From an uncultured Bacteroidales bacterium (GTDB taxonomy: Bacteria; Bacteroidota; Bacteroidia; Bacteroidales; Muribaculaceae), in NCBI GenBank assembly GCA_947573135.1, contig CANPDU010000008.1:31037-95036 (forward strand): 64,000 nt of DNA. Direction: 5' to 3'. Every line of letters starts with the position of its first letter. Position 1 is the stretch's first letter. The notes beneath the pieces were generated by a model. That model was given only the letters and a program-made list of their open reading frames with translations, did no database searches and was not told where the DNA came from. Both the position numbers and the translations under genes were made by a program. Shown here piece by piece: positions 53,987 through 63,922 of this stretch.

Positions 53987-55493
53987 GTTCTCTTATCAAT
54001 TCTCTGAGATCGTCGATTCCACGGGAGATTTTGGCGGCGAGATCGGCGGCGCGGTCGATAAGCACTTCAGGTGCCTCGTATTCAACTACTTCGCGGACAG
54101 TCTCTTTATAGGTGTTGAATGCAAGGTCATAATCGTGCTCGCGGATTTCGTCGACAGGAACAAGAAATGACTGATCGGTACGGGCGCGGCCGCTCTCTAC
54201 TCCGTCGTCGAGCGCGTGAAAGCGCGCGATGATGTCGGGGATATCATTGTCTACCACAGGATTGCGCTTATCATCGAGCGAAAAACCGTCGGCCTTCATA
54301 TCGTAGAACCATACCTTATCCGTGCCGCCCGCGCCTGTCTTCGTAAAGATCAGGATTGCGGTCGAAACACCGGCATAAGGCTTGAACACTCCCGACGGCA
54401 TCGAGATGACCGCTTCGAGTCGGTTGTCATCGACTATGGCCTGACGAATTGCCTTATGGGCATTTGATGTGCCGGTCAGAACGCCGTCGGGTACGATCGA
54501 AGCGCAGCGTCCGCCAATGGCGAGTGAGCGCAGAAAAAGCGAGAGGAAAAGCAACTCGGTTTTCTTGGTTTTAGCCGTAGCGAGCAGCGACTTAGCCACT
54601 GATTCATAATCCAGATTGCCGGCAAACGGCGGATTTGCAAGGATCAGCGTATAGCGGTCGGCGTCGGTGTTGTCGGTCGAAAGCGAGTCCCGGAAGGCTA
54701 CATCGGGATTGTTGATGTCGTGGAGCATCAGGTTCATCGCGCCGATACGCAGCATTGTCTGGTCGGTGTCGAAGCCGTGGAGCATCGTGTTGCGGAAATG
54801 CTCGTCGTGATGACGCTGCATCAGTTCGGCTCCATAGTGAGCCTTGATATATTTGGCCGCCTCGACGATAAAGCCCGCACTGCCCATCGCCGGGTCGCAG
54901 ATCATGTCATCGAGCGTCGGACGCATAAGTTCGACCATCATGCGGATGATATGCCGCGGAGTGCGGAACTGTCCGTTCTTGCCGCTCGCAGCCATTTTGC
55001 CGAGTATATATTCATAGACGTCGCCCATGGTATCACGATCGTTCATTTCGAGCGTGTCGATACCGTCGACAATCTTGACGAGTGCGCGTGGCGACGCTAT
55101 CAGGAAGTTAGCGTTACCCATGAAGCGCGAATAGGCCGAATCCTCGCCTCGGTTCAGAGTCTTGATGTAAGGAAACACATTACGCTGAATCGTGCGGTAC
55201 ATCGCATCCGGCTCGTAATGCTTGAACACATGCCAGCGGAGAGTGTCGACAGGGACATCCTCGCCGGTCTCGGGATTATGCCACGAACCGTAAGCAAACG
55301 TATCGTCGGAAGCATAATCCATGCCGAATGAATTTGAGATCGCCTCACGCTGTATTTGCGCGTCATCAAGCATCTTGATAAAAAACAGGTAGGTCATCTG
55401 CTCCAGAACAGTCATCGGGTTAGTAATGCCCGCGCTCTCCCAGAACGTGTTCCATATCTGATCGATCTGATTTTTTATCTGTCCGGTAATCAT
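53976..55493 (-). CDS. hsdM: Type I restriction enzyme, M subunit (N6-adenine methyltransferase)
   Basis: 505 residues. An N-terminal HsdM helical domain (about 1-140, QIDQIWNTFWESAG) precedes the methyltransferase: FRTPRHIIRMMVELM, motif I DPAMGSAGF (200-208) and the catalytic NPPF (287-290), the gamma-class order for N6-adenine. The C-terminal helices contact HsdS. It lies 20 bases after the C69 dipeptidase gene, with no own promoter seen, so it may be transcribed from upstream. Confidence 0.96.
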   Translation of the reverse strand: MITGQIKNQIDQIWNTFWESAGITNPMTVLEQMTYLFFIKMLDDAQIQREAISNSFGMDYASDDTFAYGSWHNPETGEDVPVDTLRWHVFKHYEPDAMYRTIQRNVFPYIKTLNRGEDSAYSRFMGNANFLIASPRALVKIVDGIDTLEMNDRDTMGDVYEYILGKMAASGKNGQFRTPRHIIRMMVELMRPTLDDMICDPAMGSAGFIVEAAKYIKAHYGAELMQRHHDEHFRNTMLHGFDTDQTMLRIGAMNLMLHDINNPDVAFRDSLSTDNTDADRYTLILANPPFAGNLDYESVAKSLLATAKTKKTELLFLSLFLRSLAIGGRCASIVPDGVLTGTSNAHKAIRQAIVDDNRLEAVISMPSGVFKPYAGVSTAILIFTKTGAGGTDKVWFYDMKADGFSLDDKRNPVVDNDIPDIIARFHALDDGVESGRARTDQSFLVPVDEIREHDYDLAFNTYKETVREVVEYEAPEVLIDRAADLAAKISRGIDDLRELIREPGR

Positions 55494-55513
55494 GCTTTTA
55501 TATTTTTTGATAC

Positions 55514-57151
55514 TTAAAACTTGACAGGCACGACTTTCAGCCGGTCGCCGGCGGGGCTTTTGGCGATGGATTCATAGTAGCGCTGGTTGTAGCCTCCGAA
55601 GGTCGGCTGCACGGGCTGGCCGGCCTCGTTGCGCTCAAACTTTCCGTCTTTCTCTTTCTTGATGTTCCCGTCAAGATATTTTACGAAAAGATAGTCGCCG
55701 AGAGCCTTGTAGTCGGCGGTAGCCTTCGCCGTCCAGTTGTCGGTCAGTTTCTGCAGGTCGGCCTGCGCCTGAGCATAAGGCATTGAGGCTATTCTGGCCT
55801 GCTCGTCGGTCACGGCCTTGCCCATGGCCTCCTCGAGACCCGACTGCACGCGACGGATATCGGGTATCATCTGACTGTAGCGGTTATAGGCCTGATTGGC
55901 CACGTAATTGTTGACCCAGAACATAGCGTCCCATGACAGGGTGTACATGTCGCCGTTGCCCGGTGCGAGCTGATGCGGCACCTTAGCTGTAGAGTTGAAT
56001 ACCGGCACATAGACACAAGTGTTGGCATCGTCGACGCCGAACCACAGTATGCCCTTCATCGCGTCGGGGCGCCCGGCATTCATCGACGACACGAACGAGA
56101 ATCCCGTCTGCTGCGTGGCGATGGCGCGCTCCTGGCTGTACTCCACAGAGTCGACGGTGAAACTCATCGGACGCCAGCGGTAAGGCACGTCGAAGGGTCC
56201 GGCGCCGATGTCTTTGGTCATGTCGAGCGGAGTGTCCTCGAAGTGGTCGCGCATCATCCATTTCAGATCGTCGGCGCTGAGTTTCTTCCCGGCCTTGAAC
56301 CACAGCGGCATCGGCTCGCCCTCTCCGCGGAGTATCCACGGCAGATAGTCGTCAACGCCCCCTTCGGCGAAGCGGTTGTAATAGCTCCACACTCTGGCGT
56401 CGCAGCCGCGCAGAGCGCCGGCATCAGTAATGGCATAAGCTTTCGAGAAATCAAAGTCCTTGTCCTTGCCCGAGAAATAGCCCTGACTGCGCGCAAAGTC
56501 GATCACATCGGGAGAATATATCGTCTCTTTGTCTTTCAGCGGAAACTTATGTATGCGTGCATGGTTGGCGTGACCCGAGATATAGCCGTCGGGAACGCGG
56601 CGCGCCACCCACACGGCGCCTTTGTCGGTCTTGCCCTTGCCGATGAGTTCCATGATCCACACTTCCTCGGGGTCGGCGATAGAGAATGATTCGCCTTCCG
56701 ACGCATAGCCGTATTCGTCGATCAGGTCAGTCATCACTTTTATGGCCTCGCGGGCGGTGCGCGCACGCTGGAGAGTGATGTAGATGAGCGAGCCATAGTC
56801 GATCAGACCCGAGCCCTCGAGTTCGGGACGTCCGCCCCAGGTGCTCTCGGCTATCGTCAGAGCATGTTCGTTCATATTTCCTATCGTCGCATAGGTGTGA
56901 GGCGCCTCGGGTATCTCGCCGCGGTAGAGACCGGTGTCCCAGTCGTGGATCTTGCGCATCGAGCCGGCCGGGTGATCGCCGGCGGGCTGGCTGTAAAGCT
57001 CGCCGTAGAGCGTATGGCTGTCGGCCGCGTAAGTTATCATAGTACTGCCGTCGGCACTCGCTCCGCGGGTAGCGATCAGACTCGTGCAGGCGTCGGCCTG
57101 ATATGTCGCCGCAGCAGCGGCCAACAGGATGGTGAAAAACAGTTTTTTCAT
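55514..57151 (-). CDS. C69 family dipeptidase, exported
   Basis: 545 residues with a signal peptide that would be cut at Ala21 to expose Cys22 (DACTSLIATRGASADGST), the N-terminal nucleophile of the PepD/C69 Ntn-hydrolases. SMIT-like STMITYAADSHTLYGELY and ERSTWGG-type TIAESTWGGRPELEG follow. It cleaves dipeptides or short peptides outside the cytoplasm. It stands between an AddA-like gene (12-base gap) and hsdM (20-base gap), neither of which has an evident link to it. Confidence 0.9.
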   Translation of the reverse strand: MKKLFFTILLAAAAATYQADACTSLIATRGASADGSTMITYAADSHTLYGELYSQPAGDHPAGSMRKIHDWDTGLYRGEIPEAPHTYATIGNMNEHALTIAESTWGGRPELEGSGLIDYGSLIYITLQRARTAREAIKVMTDLIDEYGYASEGESFSIADPEEVWIMELIGKGKTDKGAVWVARRVPDGYISGHANHARIHKFPLKDKETIYSPDVIDFARSQGYFSGKDKDFDFSKAYAITDAGALRGCDARVWSYYNRFAEGGVDDYLPWILRGEGEPMPLWFKAGKKLSADDLKWMMRDHFEDTPLDMTKDIGAGPFDVPYRWRPMSFTVDSVEYSQERAIATQQTGFSFVSSMNAGRPDAMKGILWFGVDDANTCVYVPVFNSTAKVPHQLAPGNGDMYTLSWDAMFWVNNYVANQAYNRYSQMIPDIRRVQSGLEEAMGKAVTDEQARIASMPYAQAQADLQKLTDNWTAKATADYKALGDYLFVKYLDGNIKKEKDGKFERNEAGQPVQPTFGGYNQRYYESIAKSPAGDRLKVVPVKF

Positions 57152-57163
57152 AACATGATTGGT

Positions 57164-60100
57164 TTATACGGATTTTATAATATTCAGTTCAGGATACCAC
57201 AGATAGCCTCTGACGGTCTCGTAGCCCATGGCACGGAGCAACGCGACATAGTCTCCGACCTGGCGTCGGTGCGACGCCAGCGGCTCGGTGGTGAATTTGT
57301 AGTCGACCACATCGACCGACCCGTCGGGGCTGATCACTATGCGGTCGGGACGGAACGTCACATCGCCCTCGGGCTTGTAGATGCTCTGCTCTTTATAAAT
57401 GACGGCGTCGGCCGAGAACCAGCGCACCGCATAACCGCCGGCACTCTCGAATGCCCGGACGATTATGTCGCGGTAAGTATTTTCGACTTGCTGATCAAGG
57501 CCGTAACGCAGCGCGGCTCTCGAAACGACCGAGTCTATATCGCCGACAGTCTCGATGTCGGCCATTACAGAGTGGAGATGGGTGCCTCGCTCGGCCGCAA
57601 CAGCCCTCGCCCCGGCAAAATCGTCAGCCGGCGGCGTCTCGGCATCTTCATCAGCCTCTCCGACTCCCATCACCTCTCCGATCTCGGCCGTAGCGTCATC
57701 GATCGAGGTCAGAGCCGCCGTATCGTCGCGGAACATCACACGATACTCACGCAGTTCGGCGTCGTGTTGTGTCTCAGAGTCTTCATGTCCGCGCTCAGCG
57801 ACGGTAGGCCGGCCGCTGACAAACATCAGGCCTGCCGGTTCGGCATCGGTGTCAGGCCGCACACACTCCGCGAGATCCATACTGAGTCCGCTATCGTCGG
57901 TCTGAGGCGCTGCGAGAGCATCGAACACCTCGGCGCCGACAGCCTTATGAGTAGAGAAACTGACCGTCAGTTCACGTTCGGCGCGCGTATAGGCCACATA
58001 AGTAGCGTTGAGATTGTCGACAAGCTGCTCACGGCGGTTACGCGTCGTCGCTGCCTGAAGCGGAGACCCGTCGAGGGCGCAGCTGCGGTCGAGATCGACC
58101 GAGATAAGCGGAGGACGCAGCTCCCCGGCGACAAAATCAAGGCATTCTGTACCAATCCAGACACTGTCGCTGCTTCTCACGAGTTCCCAGTCGCCGAAAG
58201 GCACATGAACACAGGCCCACTGCAGACCTTTCGACTTGTGGACGGTCATCACCGACACGGCATCCTGTCCGGCTCCGGGCGTGACGGCGAGACGCTGCGA
58301 CGCCTCGTTCCACCACTCGAGAAAAGCATGAACCGACGGATTGAACGACGAACAGTATTTGATCACCTCGTCCTGAAAGGCCGCAAGATAGGCATACTCT
58401 GACCGGCGGCGTGACGAAGGCACTTTTTTTGCAATGATAGTCTCGACAAGCGATACGAGTCCGGCCGGATGTGCCGACCTGATGTCGACTATGCTGCCGG
58501 ATATACTGCCCCCTGCGACTTCTTTTGAAGGCTCGAGAGCCATGCGCAGAGCCTCGGCCGCATCATGACCTTCGGATCTGAAAAACTCATAGCGGCTGAT
58601 CATCATGCGTATGTCGCCGGCCGACGCATAGACGGGCGTTCCGCGGTCGTCGGCCACCTTGTTGTCAGCCACTGCCGAATAAGACTCGTCGACAAGCTTA
58701 AGCATGCTGACGACCAGCTTGACAGCCGGCGAGTTGCGCAGCAGCAGGGCCTCGTCTGACAGCACCTTGATCTGCGGATAATATTTCAGCAGGTAGTTGA
58801 CCACGGTTTCGGCTTCTTTGCGGCGACGCACCAGCACGGCGATGTCGCGCCAGCTGTATCCGGCTTCGTGCTGCCTGATGATCTCGCGGGCCGTGATGTC
58901 AAGTTCGGGGGGCATATCGTTGACTTTTTCGAGAGCCGAAGTGTCATAGATCTGTATATATGATCCCAGATCGGCTTTGCGCGCCGATATCGACTGGACG
59001 GTATTTTCGTAGCCCTCCACACCGCATTTGCAGGCGATACGCGCGAACAGGGCGTTGTTGAAACGCACTATACCAGGCGCGCTGCGGTGATTAGTGTTCT
59101 CGGCCGCGCAGTTGCCGCGGATGACATGGTCATGCGGGAAATCACTCTCCGCCACGACATGATGGAGCAGCGACGAGTCGGAGTTGCGGAAACGGTAGAT
59201 GGCCTGCTTCTCGTCGCCGATAATGAGATTGTCACATCCTGTGGCGATGCTGTCGGCCACGAGAGGCCGCAGATTGTGCCACTGCATGTGCGACGTGTCC
59301 TGAAACTCGTCGATAAGAAAATGTCTGAGCGTCACACCGATGCGCTCGTAGATAAACGGCGTGTCACTGCCCCCGATTATACGCTGAAGCAGATCATGGG
59401 TGTCAGACAGGAGTATGAGATTGTTTTCTTCGCGGAAACGGTTGATATAATGCCAGGTGAAACCAAGGAATTCCAGACCCGGACATGCGGCCTTTATCCT
59501 GCCGAGCGCATTGACCTCGACTGCGGCCTTGTAACATGCGTTAAGCCAGTCGGATATAAGATCGGAAAACGCGTCGGGCGGAAACACCTTGTTTTTGGCC
59601 GAACCCGGGCAATAGGTCTTGGTGTAGAACGAATTGTCGCCGCTCGACCGCCATGCGAGTATCTTTGACATCGCTTTGAGGCTGAAATCGCCGAGTTCGA
59701 CTTTTCCATCGTCTCTGACGCAGGTCAATACTCGCCAAAAAGCTGCCGGCAGCACACGCTCGTCATAGCCGAGCGCCGGAAATTGCCGCTCTATCTCCGC
59801 GGCCCCCTCGGCGACATGCCGCATGACGGCAGCCGCACGATTGTCGAGAGCCTCGACGAAGCGCTTCATGCGGTCTGGATCATCAAGATATGCGAGAACC
59901 TCGTCGGCTTTCTGCTTGAATATCTCGCTGCCCATCTTTCTGACATAGGCAGCCAGATTTTTGAGCAGGGTGCCCGATCGGTTGAACATGCTGCCGTCGC
60001 GGCCGCGCTCCACGAGATCCATAGTGTAGTTGCCTATCCAGCGCATCATCTCCTTGCGGCGCGGAGGATTGCCGTAGTTCAGATCGTCGAGCATCAGACC

Positions 60101-60595
60101 TATGCCCGACACGACGGCAAACTCGTCGCTCAGCTCGACTCCGTAATCACCCTGACGGTCGACCTCGCGGGCAAACGCGCGAAGCACGGTCTGAAAAAAC
60201 GAGTCGATGGTGCTCACGTTGAAGTGATGATAGTCGAAGAGCAGACTGCGCAACGCTCCGGCAGCCGTCGCCCGCAACTCGTCGCGCGTACAGCCGAACT
60301 CCGCCATCAGCCCCGGAGCATAAGGACAATCGGCACTGCCGTCGGCATGGTCGGCCGCGAGCGACGACAGCTCGGCAACGATGCGCGATTTCATTTCCTC
60401 TGTGGCCTTGTTGGTAAAAGTGATGGCGAGAATGCTGCGGTGACGCGAGGCAAGCACATTGCCGCCCATATAACGCGGCGAATTGAGACGATAGCCTCCC
60501 CCCTCCGACTTCACACCGAGCAGCAGCCTCACATATTCATATGCGAGCGTGTACGTTTTGCCTGATCCGGCCGAAGCTTTATAGATGGTCAGCAC
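57164..60595 (-). CDS. UvrD-type helicase with RecB nuclease domain (AddA-like)
   Basis: 1143 residues from GTG 60595; a stop codon lies in frame just upstream and no ATG fits. SF1A motifs: KASAGSGKT (6-14), LIDEFQDTSHMQW (DEFQD at 429-433) and GDEKQAIYRFRNSD (460 on). VHKSKGLQW is motif V-VI. The C-terminal RecB-like nuclease is marked by RPDRI (Asp1084) and VDYKF (Asp1098, Lys1100). It resects double-strand DNA ends as one half of an AddAB-type complex. No addB is next to it, only secDF. Start follows the -7 box at 60641-60648. Confidence 0.9.
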   Translation of the reverse strand: MLTIYKASAGSGKTYTLAYEYVRLLLGVKSEGGGYRLNSPRYMGGNVLASRHRSILAITFTNKATEEMKSRIVAELSSLAADHADGSADCPYAPGLMAEFGCTRDELRATAAGALRSLLFDYHHFNVSTIDSFFQTVLRAFAREVDRQGDYGVELSDEFAVVSGIGLMLDDLNYGNPPRRKEMMRWIGNYTMDLVERGRDGSMFNRSGTLLKNLAAYVRKMGSEIFKQKADEVLAYLDDPDRMKRFVEALDNRAAAVMRHVAEGAAEIERQFPALGYDERVLPAAFWRVLTCVRDDGKVELGDFSLKAMSKILAWRSSGDNSFYTKTYCPGSAKNKVFPPDAFSDLISDWLNACYKAAVEVNALGRIKAACPGLEFLGFTWHYINRFREENNLILLSDTHDLLQRIIGGSDTPFIYERIGVTLRHFLIDEFQDTSHMQWHNLRPLVADSIATGCDNLIIGDEKQAIYRFRNSDSSLLHHVVAESDFPHDHVIRGNCAAENTNHRSAPGIVRFNNALFARIACKCGVEGYENTVQSISARKADLGSYIQIYDTSALEKVNDMPPELDITAREIIRQHEAGYSWRDIAVLVRRRKEAETVVNYLLKYYPQIKVLSDEALLLRNSPAVKLVVSMLKLVDESYSAVADNKVADDRGTPVYASAGDIRMMISRYEFFRSEGHDAAEALRMALEPSKEVAGGSISGSIVDIRSAHPAGLVSLVETIIAKKVPSSRRRSEYAYLAAFQDEVIKYCSSFNPSVHAFLEWWNEASQRLAVTPGAGQDAVSVMTVHKSKGLQWACVHVPFGDWELVRSSDSVWIGTECLDFVAGELRPPLISVDLDRSCALDGSPLQAATTRNRREQLVDNLNATYVAYTRAERELTVSFSTHKAVGAEVFDALAAPQTDDSGLSMDLAECVRPDTDAEPAGLMFVSGRPTVAERGHEDSETQHDAELREYRVMFRDDTAALTSIDDATAEIGEVMGVGEADEDAETPPADDFAGARAVAAERGTHLHSVMADIETVGDIDSVVSRAALRYGLDQQVENTYRDIIVRAFESAGGYAVRWFSADAVIYKEQSIYKPEGDVTFRPDRIVISPDGSVDVVDYKFTTEPLASHRRQVGDYVALLRAMGYETVRGYLWYPELNIIKSV

Positions 60596-60640
60596 TGTCT
60601 GTCGTTAGGTTTCCTGTTGATATAATTGAAATTGAATATT

Positions 60641-60648
60641 CAAAATTA
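60641..60648 (-). promoter_or_regulatory. Promoter -7 box of the AddA-like gene
   Basis: TAATTTTG on the minus strand matches TAnnTTTG, 45 bases before the GTG. The -33 spacing is poor (TTG 13 bases up). Confidence 0.5.
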
Positions 60649-60714
60649 CAAAAATAAATTACAATTCCATACCCTCACCACACCATATTCCGAATCATTA
60701 ACAAGAGGCCGCCG

Positions 60715-60759
60715 GTCGGACAAGTCGGACGTGTCTGACGAGTCGGACCTGTCAGACAT
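60715..60759. repeat. 9-base tandem array of GTCNGACNN units
   Basis: Five contiguous 9-base units (GTCGGACAA, GTCGGACGT, GTCTGACGA, GTCGGACCT, GTCAGACAT) keep GTC-GAC while the last two bases vary. The array sits between the secDF terminator and the AddA-like promoter, in an untranslated gap. Not a CRISPR: no spacers. Confidence 0.75.
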
Positions 60760-60769
60760 GTAATCGCAG

Positions 60770-60805
60770 AAAAAACAGAGGCCGAATCTCACGACCCGGC
60801 CCCTG
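60770..60805 (-). terminator. Rho-independent terminator of secDF
   Basis: On the minus strand CAGGGGCCG pairs with CGGCCTCTG (60797-60805 and 60776-60784) as a 9-bp stem with one G-U pair, followed by TTTTTT. It lies 31 bases after the secDF stop. Confidence 0.88.
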
Positions 60806-60835
60806 CACCTTGAAAAAAGTTTTTATTATTATTTC

Positions 60836-63712
60836 TTATTTCTTGATTGCTTTTGCGCGACGCGCGTCAGCGAGATAAGCGACAGGCGCTGCGACATAGA
60901 TTGTCGCAAGAGTGCCGATGATCACACCGAAGAGCATTGCGAATGTGAAGCTGCGGATAGCATCACCACCGAGGATGAAGATACAGAGGAGCACGAGCAG
61001 AGTCGAGCACGAGGTCATGATCGTACGTCCGAGAGTCGAGTTGATCGACTTGTTGATAGTGGTGAAGAAATCCTGTTTGGGATAGAGTCCGATGTTCTCA
61101 CGCACACGGTCGAAGACCACCACGGTATCGTTGATCTGATAACCGATCACGGTCAGGATCGCAGCGATGAAAGTCTGGTCGATCTCCATAGCGAACGGCA
61201 GCACGCCATAGAAGAGCGAGTAGAAGCCGATGATCGAGAACGCTGTGAACGCTACGGCTGCAAGAGCGCCAAGCGAGAAGGCTACGTTGCGGAAGCGGAG
61301 CAGGATGTAGAGGAACATCGCGATAAGCGAAATGATCACGGCGATGTAGGCGTCGGTGCGCATATCGTCGGCCACCGATGGTCCGACTTTCTGCGACTGG
61401 ACGATGCCCTGCGAAGCGTCGGTAGTCGAGAACTCGGCTGCGGTCATGCCTTCGCGGAGATAGGGCTTGAGGGCTTCGAACAGTTTGGCTGTGATTTCTT
61501 TTTCAGTATTCTCGTTTTCGTCAGTGATCTTGTAGTTGGTCGATACACGCACCTGGTTGGAACTTTCGATTGTGATTACAGAAACCGAAGATCCGGGGAA
61601 CTGGGGAGCAAGAGCTTCCTGAAGTTCGGTAGTGCTTACCGGCTGCTCGAATTTCACAACATAATTGCGGCCGCCCGAGAAGTCGATGCCCTGGTTGAGG
61701 CCGCGCGCAAAGAGCGATATAACGACAATTGCCACGAAAATACCTGCGACAGAGAAGCTGATCTTGCGGGCGCCGAGGAAGTTATAATTGGCGTTGACAA
61801 AGAGCTTGCGTGATGCGGCAGTCTGGAAGGTAATGTCGTTGAACATCTTTGTCTTGCCGAACCATACGAAGAAGAGACGGCTGAGGTAAACGGCAGTGAA
61901 GAACGAGCAGACAAGGCCGATGATAAGAGTTGTCGCGAAACCTTTGATAGGACCTGTACCGAAGAGGAGAAGGATGATACCGGTAATGATCGAAGTGAGG
62001 TTGGAGTCGAAGATAGCCGAGAATGCGTTGCTGTAGCCGTCGGCGATGGCGGTGCGCAGATTCTTGCCGGCACGGAGCTCTTCTTTAGAGCGTTCGAAGA
62101 TAAGCACGTTGGCGTCGACAGCCATACCGAGCGAAAGCACGATACCGGCGATACCCGACAGTGTGAGCACAGCCTGGAACGATGCGAGAATACCGAACGT
62201 GAAGAAGAGGTTGAAGATAAGACAGATGTTGGCGACACAGCCGGGGATCCAGCCGTAGAATATGATCATGAACGCCATCAGGAGCACCAGAGCGACCATA
62301 AACGATATGAAGCCTGCCTGGATGGCCTGTGCACCGAGCGACGGGCCGATGACCATATCACTGATGATATGGACTTTGGCGTCCATCTTACCTGACTTGA
62401 GCACATTGGAGAGGTCTTTTGCCTCGTCGAGGGTGAAGTCACCGGTGATAGATGACTGGCCGCCTTCGATAACGCTATTGACGTTAGGAGCTGAGTAAAC
62501 CTGATCGTCGAGGACGATGGCAACCTGACGGTTGATGTTAGCGGCAGTGATGCGTGCCCAGGCGCGGGCGCCTTCGGGATTCATGCGCATCGACACTTCA
62601 TTGCCTCGCAGGTTGTCATAGTTGGCCGAAGCGTCGCTGACAGCCTTGCCGTCGAGTGCGGGTTTGCCGCCCGAAGTGCGGAGAGCGTAAAGAGGATACC
62701 CGAAGTTGATTTCCTGCTTGGTGGCGGGATCTATACGGGTCATAGGCTTCACACCCCAGCGGAGACGGAGATCGGATGGAAGGACGCTCTTAGCCACAGG
62801 CGACGCAAGGAGCGCTGTCACCTGAGCCATTGCACGTGCGTCGGGCACATAGCCGACTGTCGCGCCGCTGCCCTGCGACGAAAGAAGCTGGGCAAGAGGA
62901 GCCGCATTATATAATGTGTCGGCGTTGAGACGCGAATAAGCTGCGGAAAGCGCGTTGGCGATCTGGTCAACGGTATAAGTTTCATAGAACTCAAGGTTGG
63001 CCGAACGCTGGAGAAGTTCGCGCACACGTTCGTGATCTTTCACACCGGGGAGCTCGAGAAGGATCTGACCGTCCTTGCCCTGAAGTACCTGGATGTTGGG
63101 CGAAACCACACCGAACTGGTCAATACGGCTGCGGAGAACGTTTGTAGCAGAGTTATCGACACGATCCTTGACTTCAGATTTGAGCTTGGAGCGAACCTGT
63201 TCGTCGCTTGCTCCCGGATTGACAAGGCCCTGGAATATTACCGAGAAGTCGGCCTGAGGCTTGCGGTTGCGGTATTCAGACACGAATGCGCCGACATAGT
63301 CGTCGGTTTCATGACGGTCGATCAGGGCGTTGGCAGCGGCGATCGAAGATTCGAAAACTGAGTCGGTCTCGCCGCTCTTCATAGAGCGGAGCATATCAGG
63401 CATGTCGACCTGAAGAATAACGTTCATACCTCCCTTGAGGTCAAGACCGAGACCCACGCCCCATTTACGGACGTCATTGAGAGTATATCCGAGATATACT
63501 TTCTGCTCGCCGAGCGAGTCCATGTAGTGTTTGTAAGCTTGGTTGTAAGCGGCATCGTCATTGTCGCCGGACTCCACGAGTGCATATTGGGCAGCCGCAC
63601 TTTCATGCTTGCTCGAGATGAACGAGAACGAAAGATAGAAAAGGCAAACCAATACGAGGAAAATCGCGATAACACCGGCAACAGTGCTTCCTAAAGATCC
63701 TTTGCTTTGCAT
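60836..63712 (-). CDS. secDF: Fused protein translocase subunit SecDF
   Basis: 958 residues combining SecD and SecF, about 12 membrane helices, common in Bacteroidetes. The N-terminal half has the P1 periplasmic domain (GLDLKGGMNVILQVDMPD and QILLELPGVKDHERVRE) and GMAVDANVLIFERSKEEL; the second half has IDFSGGRNYVVKFEQP and IGYQINDTVVVFDRVREN, the SecF signature. It uses proton flow to pull proteins across after SecA. It is transcribed alone and ends at the terminator 60770-60805. Confidence 0.97.
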   Translation of the reverse strand: MQSKGSLGSTVAGVIAIFLVLVCLFYLSFSFISSKHESAAAQYALVESGDNDDAAYNQAYKHYMDSLGEQKVYLGYTLNDVRKWGVGLGLDLKGGMNVILQVDMPDMLRSMKSGETDSVFESSIAAANALIDRHETDDYVGAFVSEYRNRKPQADFSVIFQGLVNPGASDEQVRSKLKSEVKDRVDNSATNVLRSRIDQFGVVSPNIQVLQGKDGQILLELPGVKDHERVRELLQRSANLEFYETYTVDQIANALSAAYSRLNADTLYNAAPLAQLLSSQGSGATVGYVPDARAMAQVTALLASPVAKSVLPSDLRLRWGVKPMTRIDPATKQEINFGYPLYALRTSGGKPALDGKAVSDASANYDNLRGNEVSMRMNPEGARAWARITAANINRQVAIVLDDQVYSAPNVNSVIEGGQSSITGDFTLDEAKDLSNVLKSGKMDAKVHIISDMVIGPSLGAQAIQAGFISFMVALVLLMAFMIIFYGWIPGCVANICLIFNLFFTFGILASFQAVLTLSGIAGIVLSLGMAVDANVLIFERSKEELRAGKNLRTAIADGYSNAFSAIFDSNLTSIITGIILLLFGTGPIKGFATTLIIGLVCSFFTAVYLSRLFFVWFGKTKMFNDITFQTAASRKLFVNANYNFLGARKISFSVAGIFVAIVVISLFARGLNQGIDFSGGRNYVVKFEQPVSTTELQEALAPQFPGSSVSVITIESSNQVRVSTNYKITDENENTEKEITAKLFEALKPYLREGMTAAEFSTTDASQGIVQSQKVGPSVADDMRTDAYIAVIISLIAMFLYILLRFRNVAFSLGALAAVAFTAFSIIGFYSLFYGVLPFAMEIDQTFIAAILTVIGYQINDTVVVFDRVRENIGLYPKQDFFTTINKSINSTLGRTIMTSCSTLLVLLCIFILGGDAIRSFTFAMLFGVIIGTLATIYVAAPVAYLADARRAKAIKK

Positions 63713-63767
63713 GTGATTTTTTTATGGTTAAATTATTAATTAGAATTATCGGGTAAATTTCAGCTCG

Positions 63768-63775
63768 CAAATATA
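63768..63775 (-). promoter_or_regulatory. Promoter -7 box of secDF
   Basis: TATATTTG on the minus strand matches TAnnTTTG, 55 bases before the ATG. The -33 position has only a partial TTTA. Confidence 0.55.
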
Positions 63776-63922
63776 GTGTTTTTTCTCCATTAAACCGCGG
63801 TAACATGCCAAAATTGTGTTTTTTCAACCCATATTTAGATGAAAACAGGCTAAAAATACAGTCTGTACCGTCCAAAATCATCAAATAAGCATAAAAAATT
63901 TTCGCTTTATAAAAAAAACGGT

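Noticed and set aside
56864..58402. A 512-codon plus-strand open frame opposite the dipeptidase and AddA-like genes
   Set aside because: It spans the ends of two well-recognised minus-strand genes, has no promoter or family similarity, and is rich in His, Arg and Gly as expected for an antisense shadow of GC-rich coding DNA.
60715..60759. CRISPR-like array
   Set aside because: Units are 9 bases and contiguous with no spacers, and no cas genes are present.
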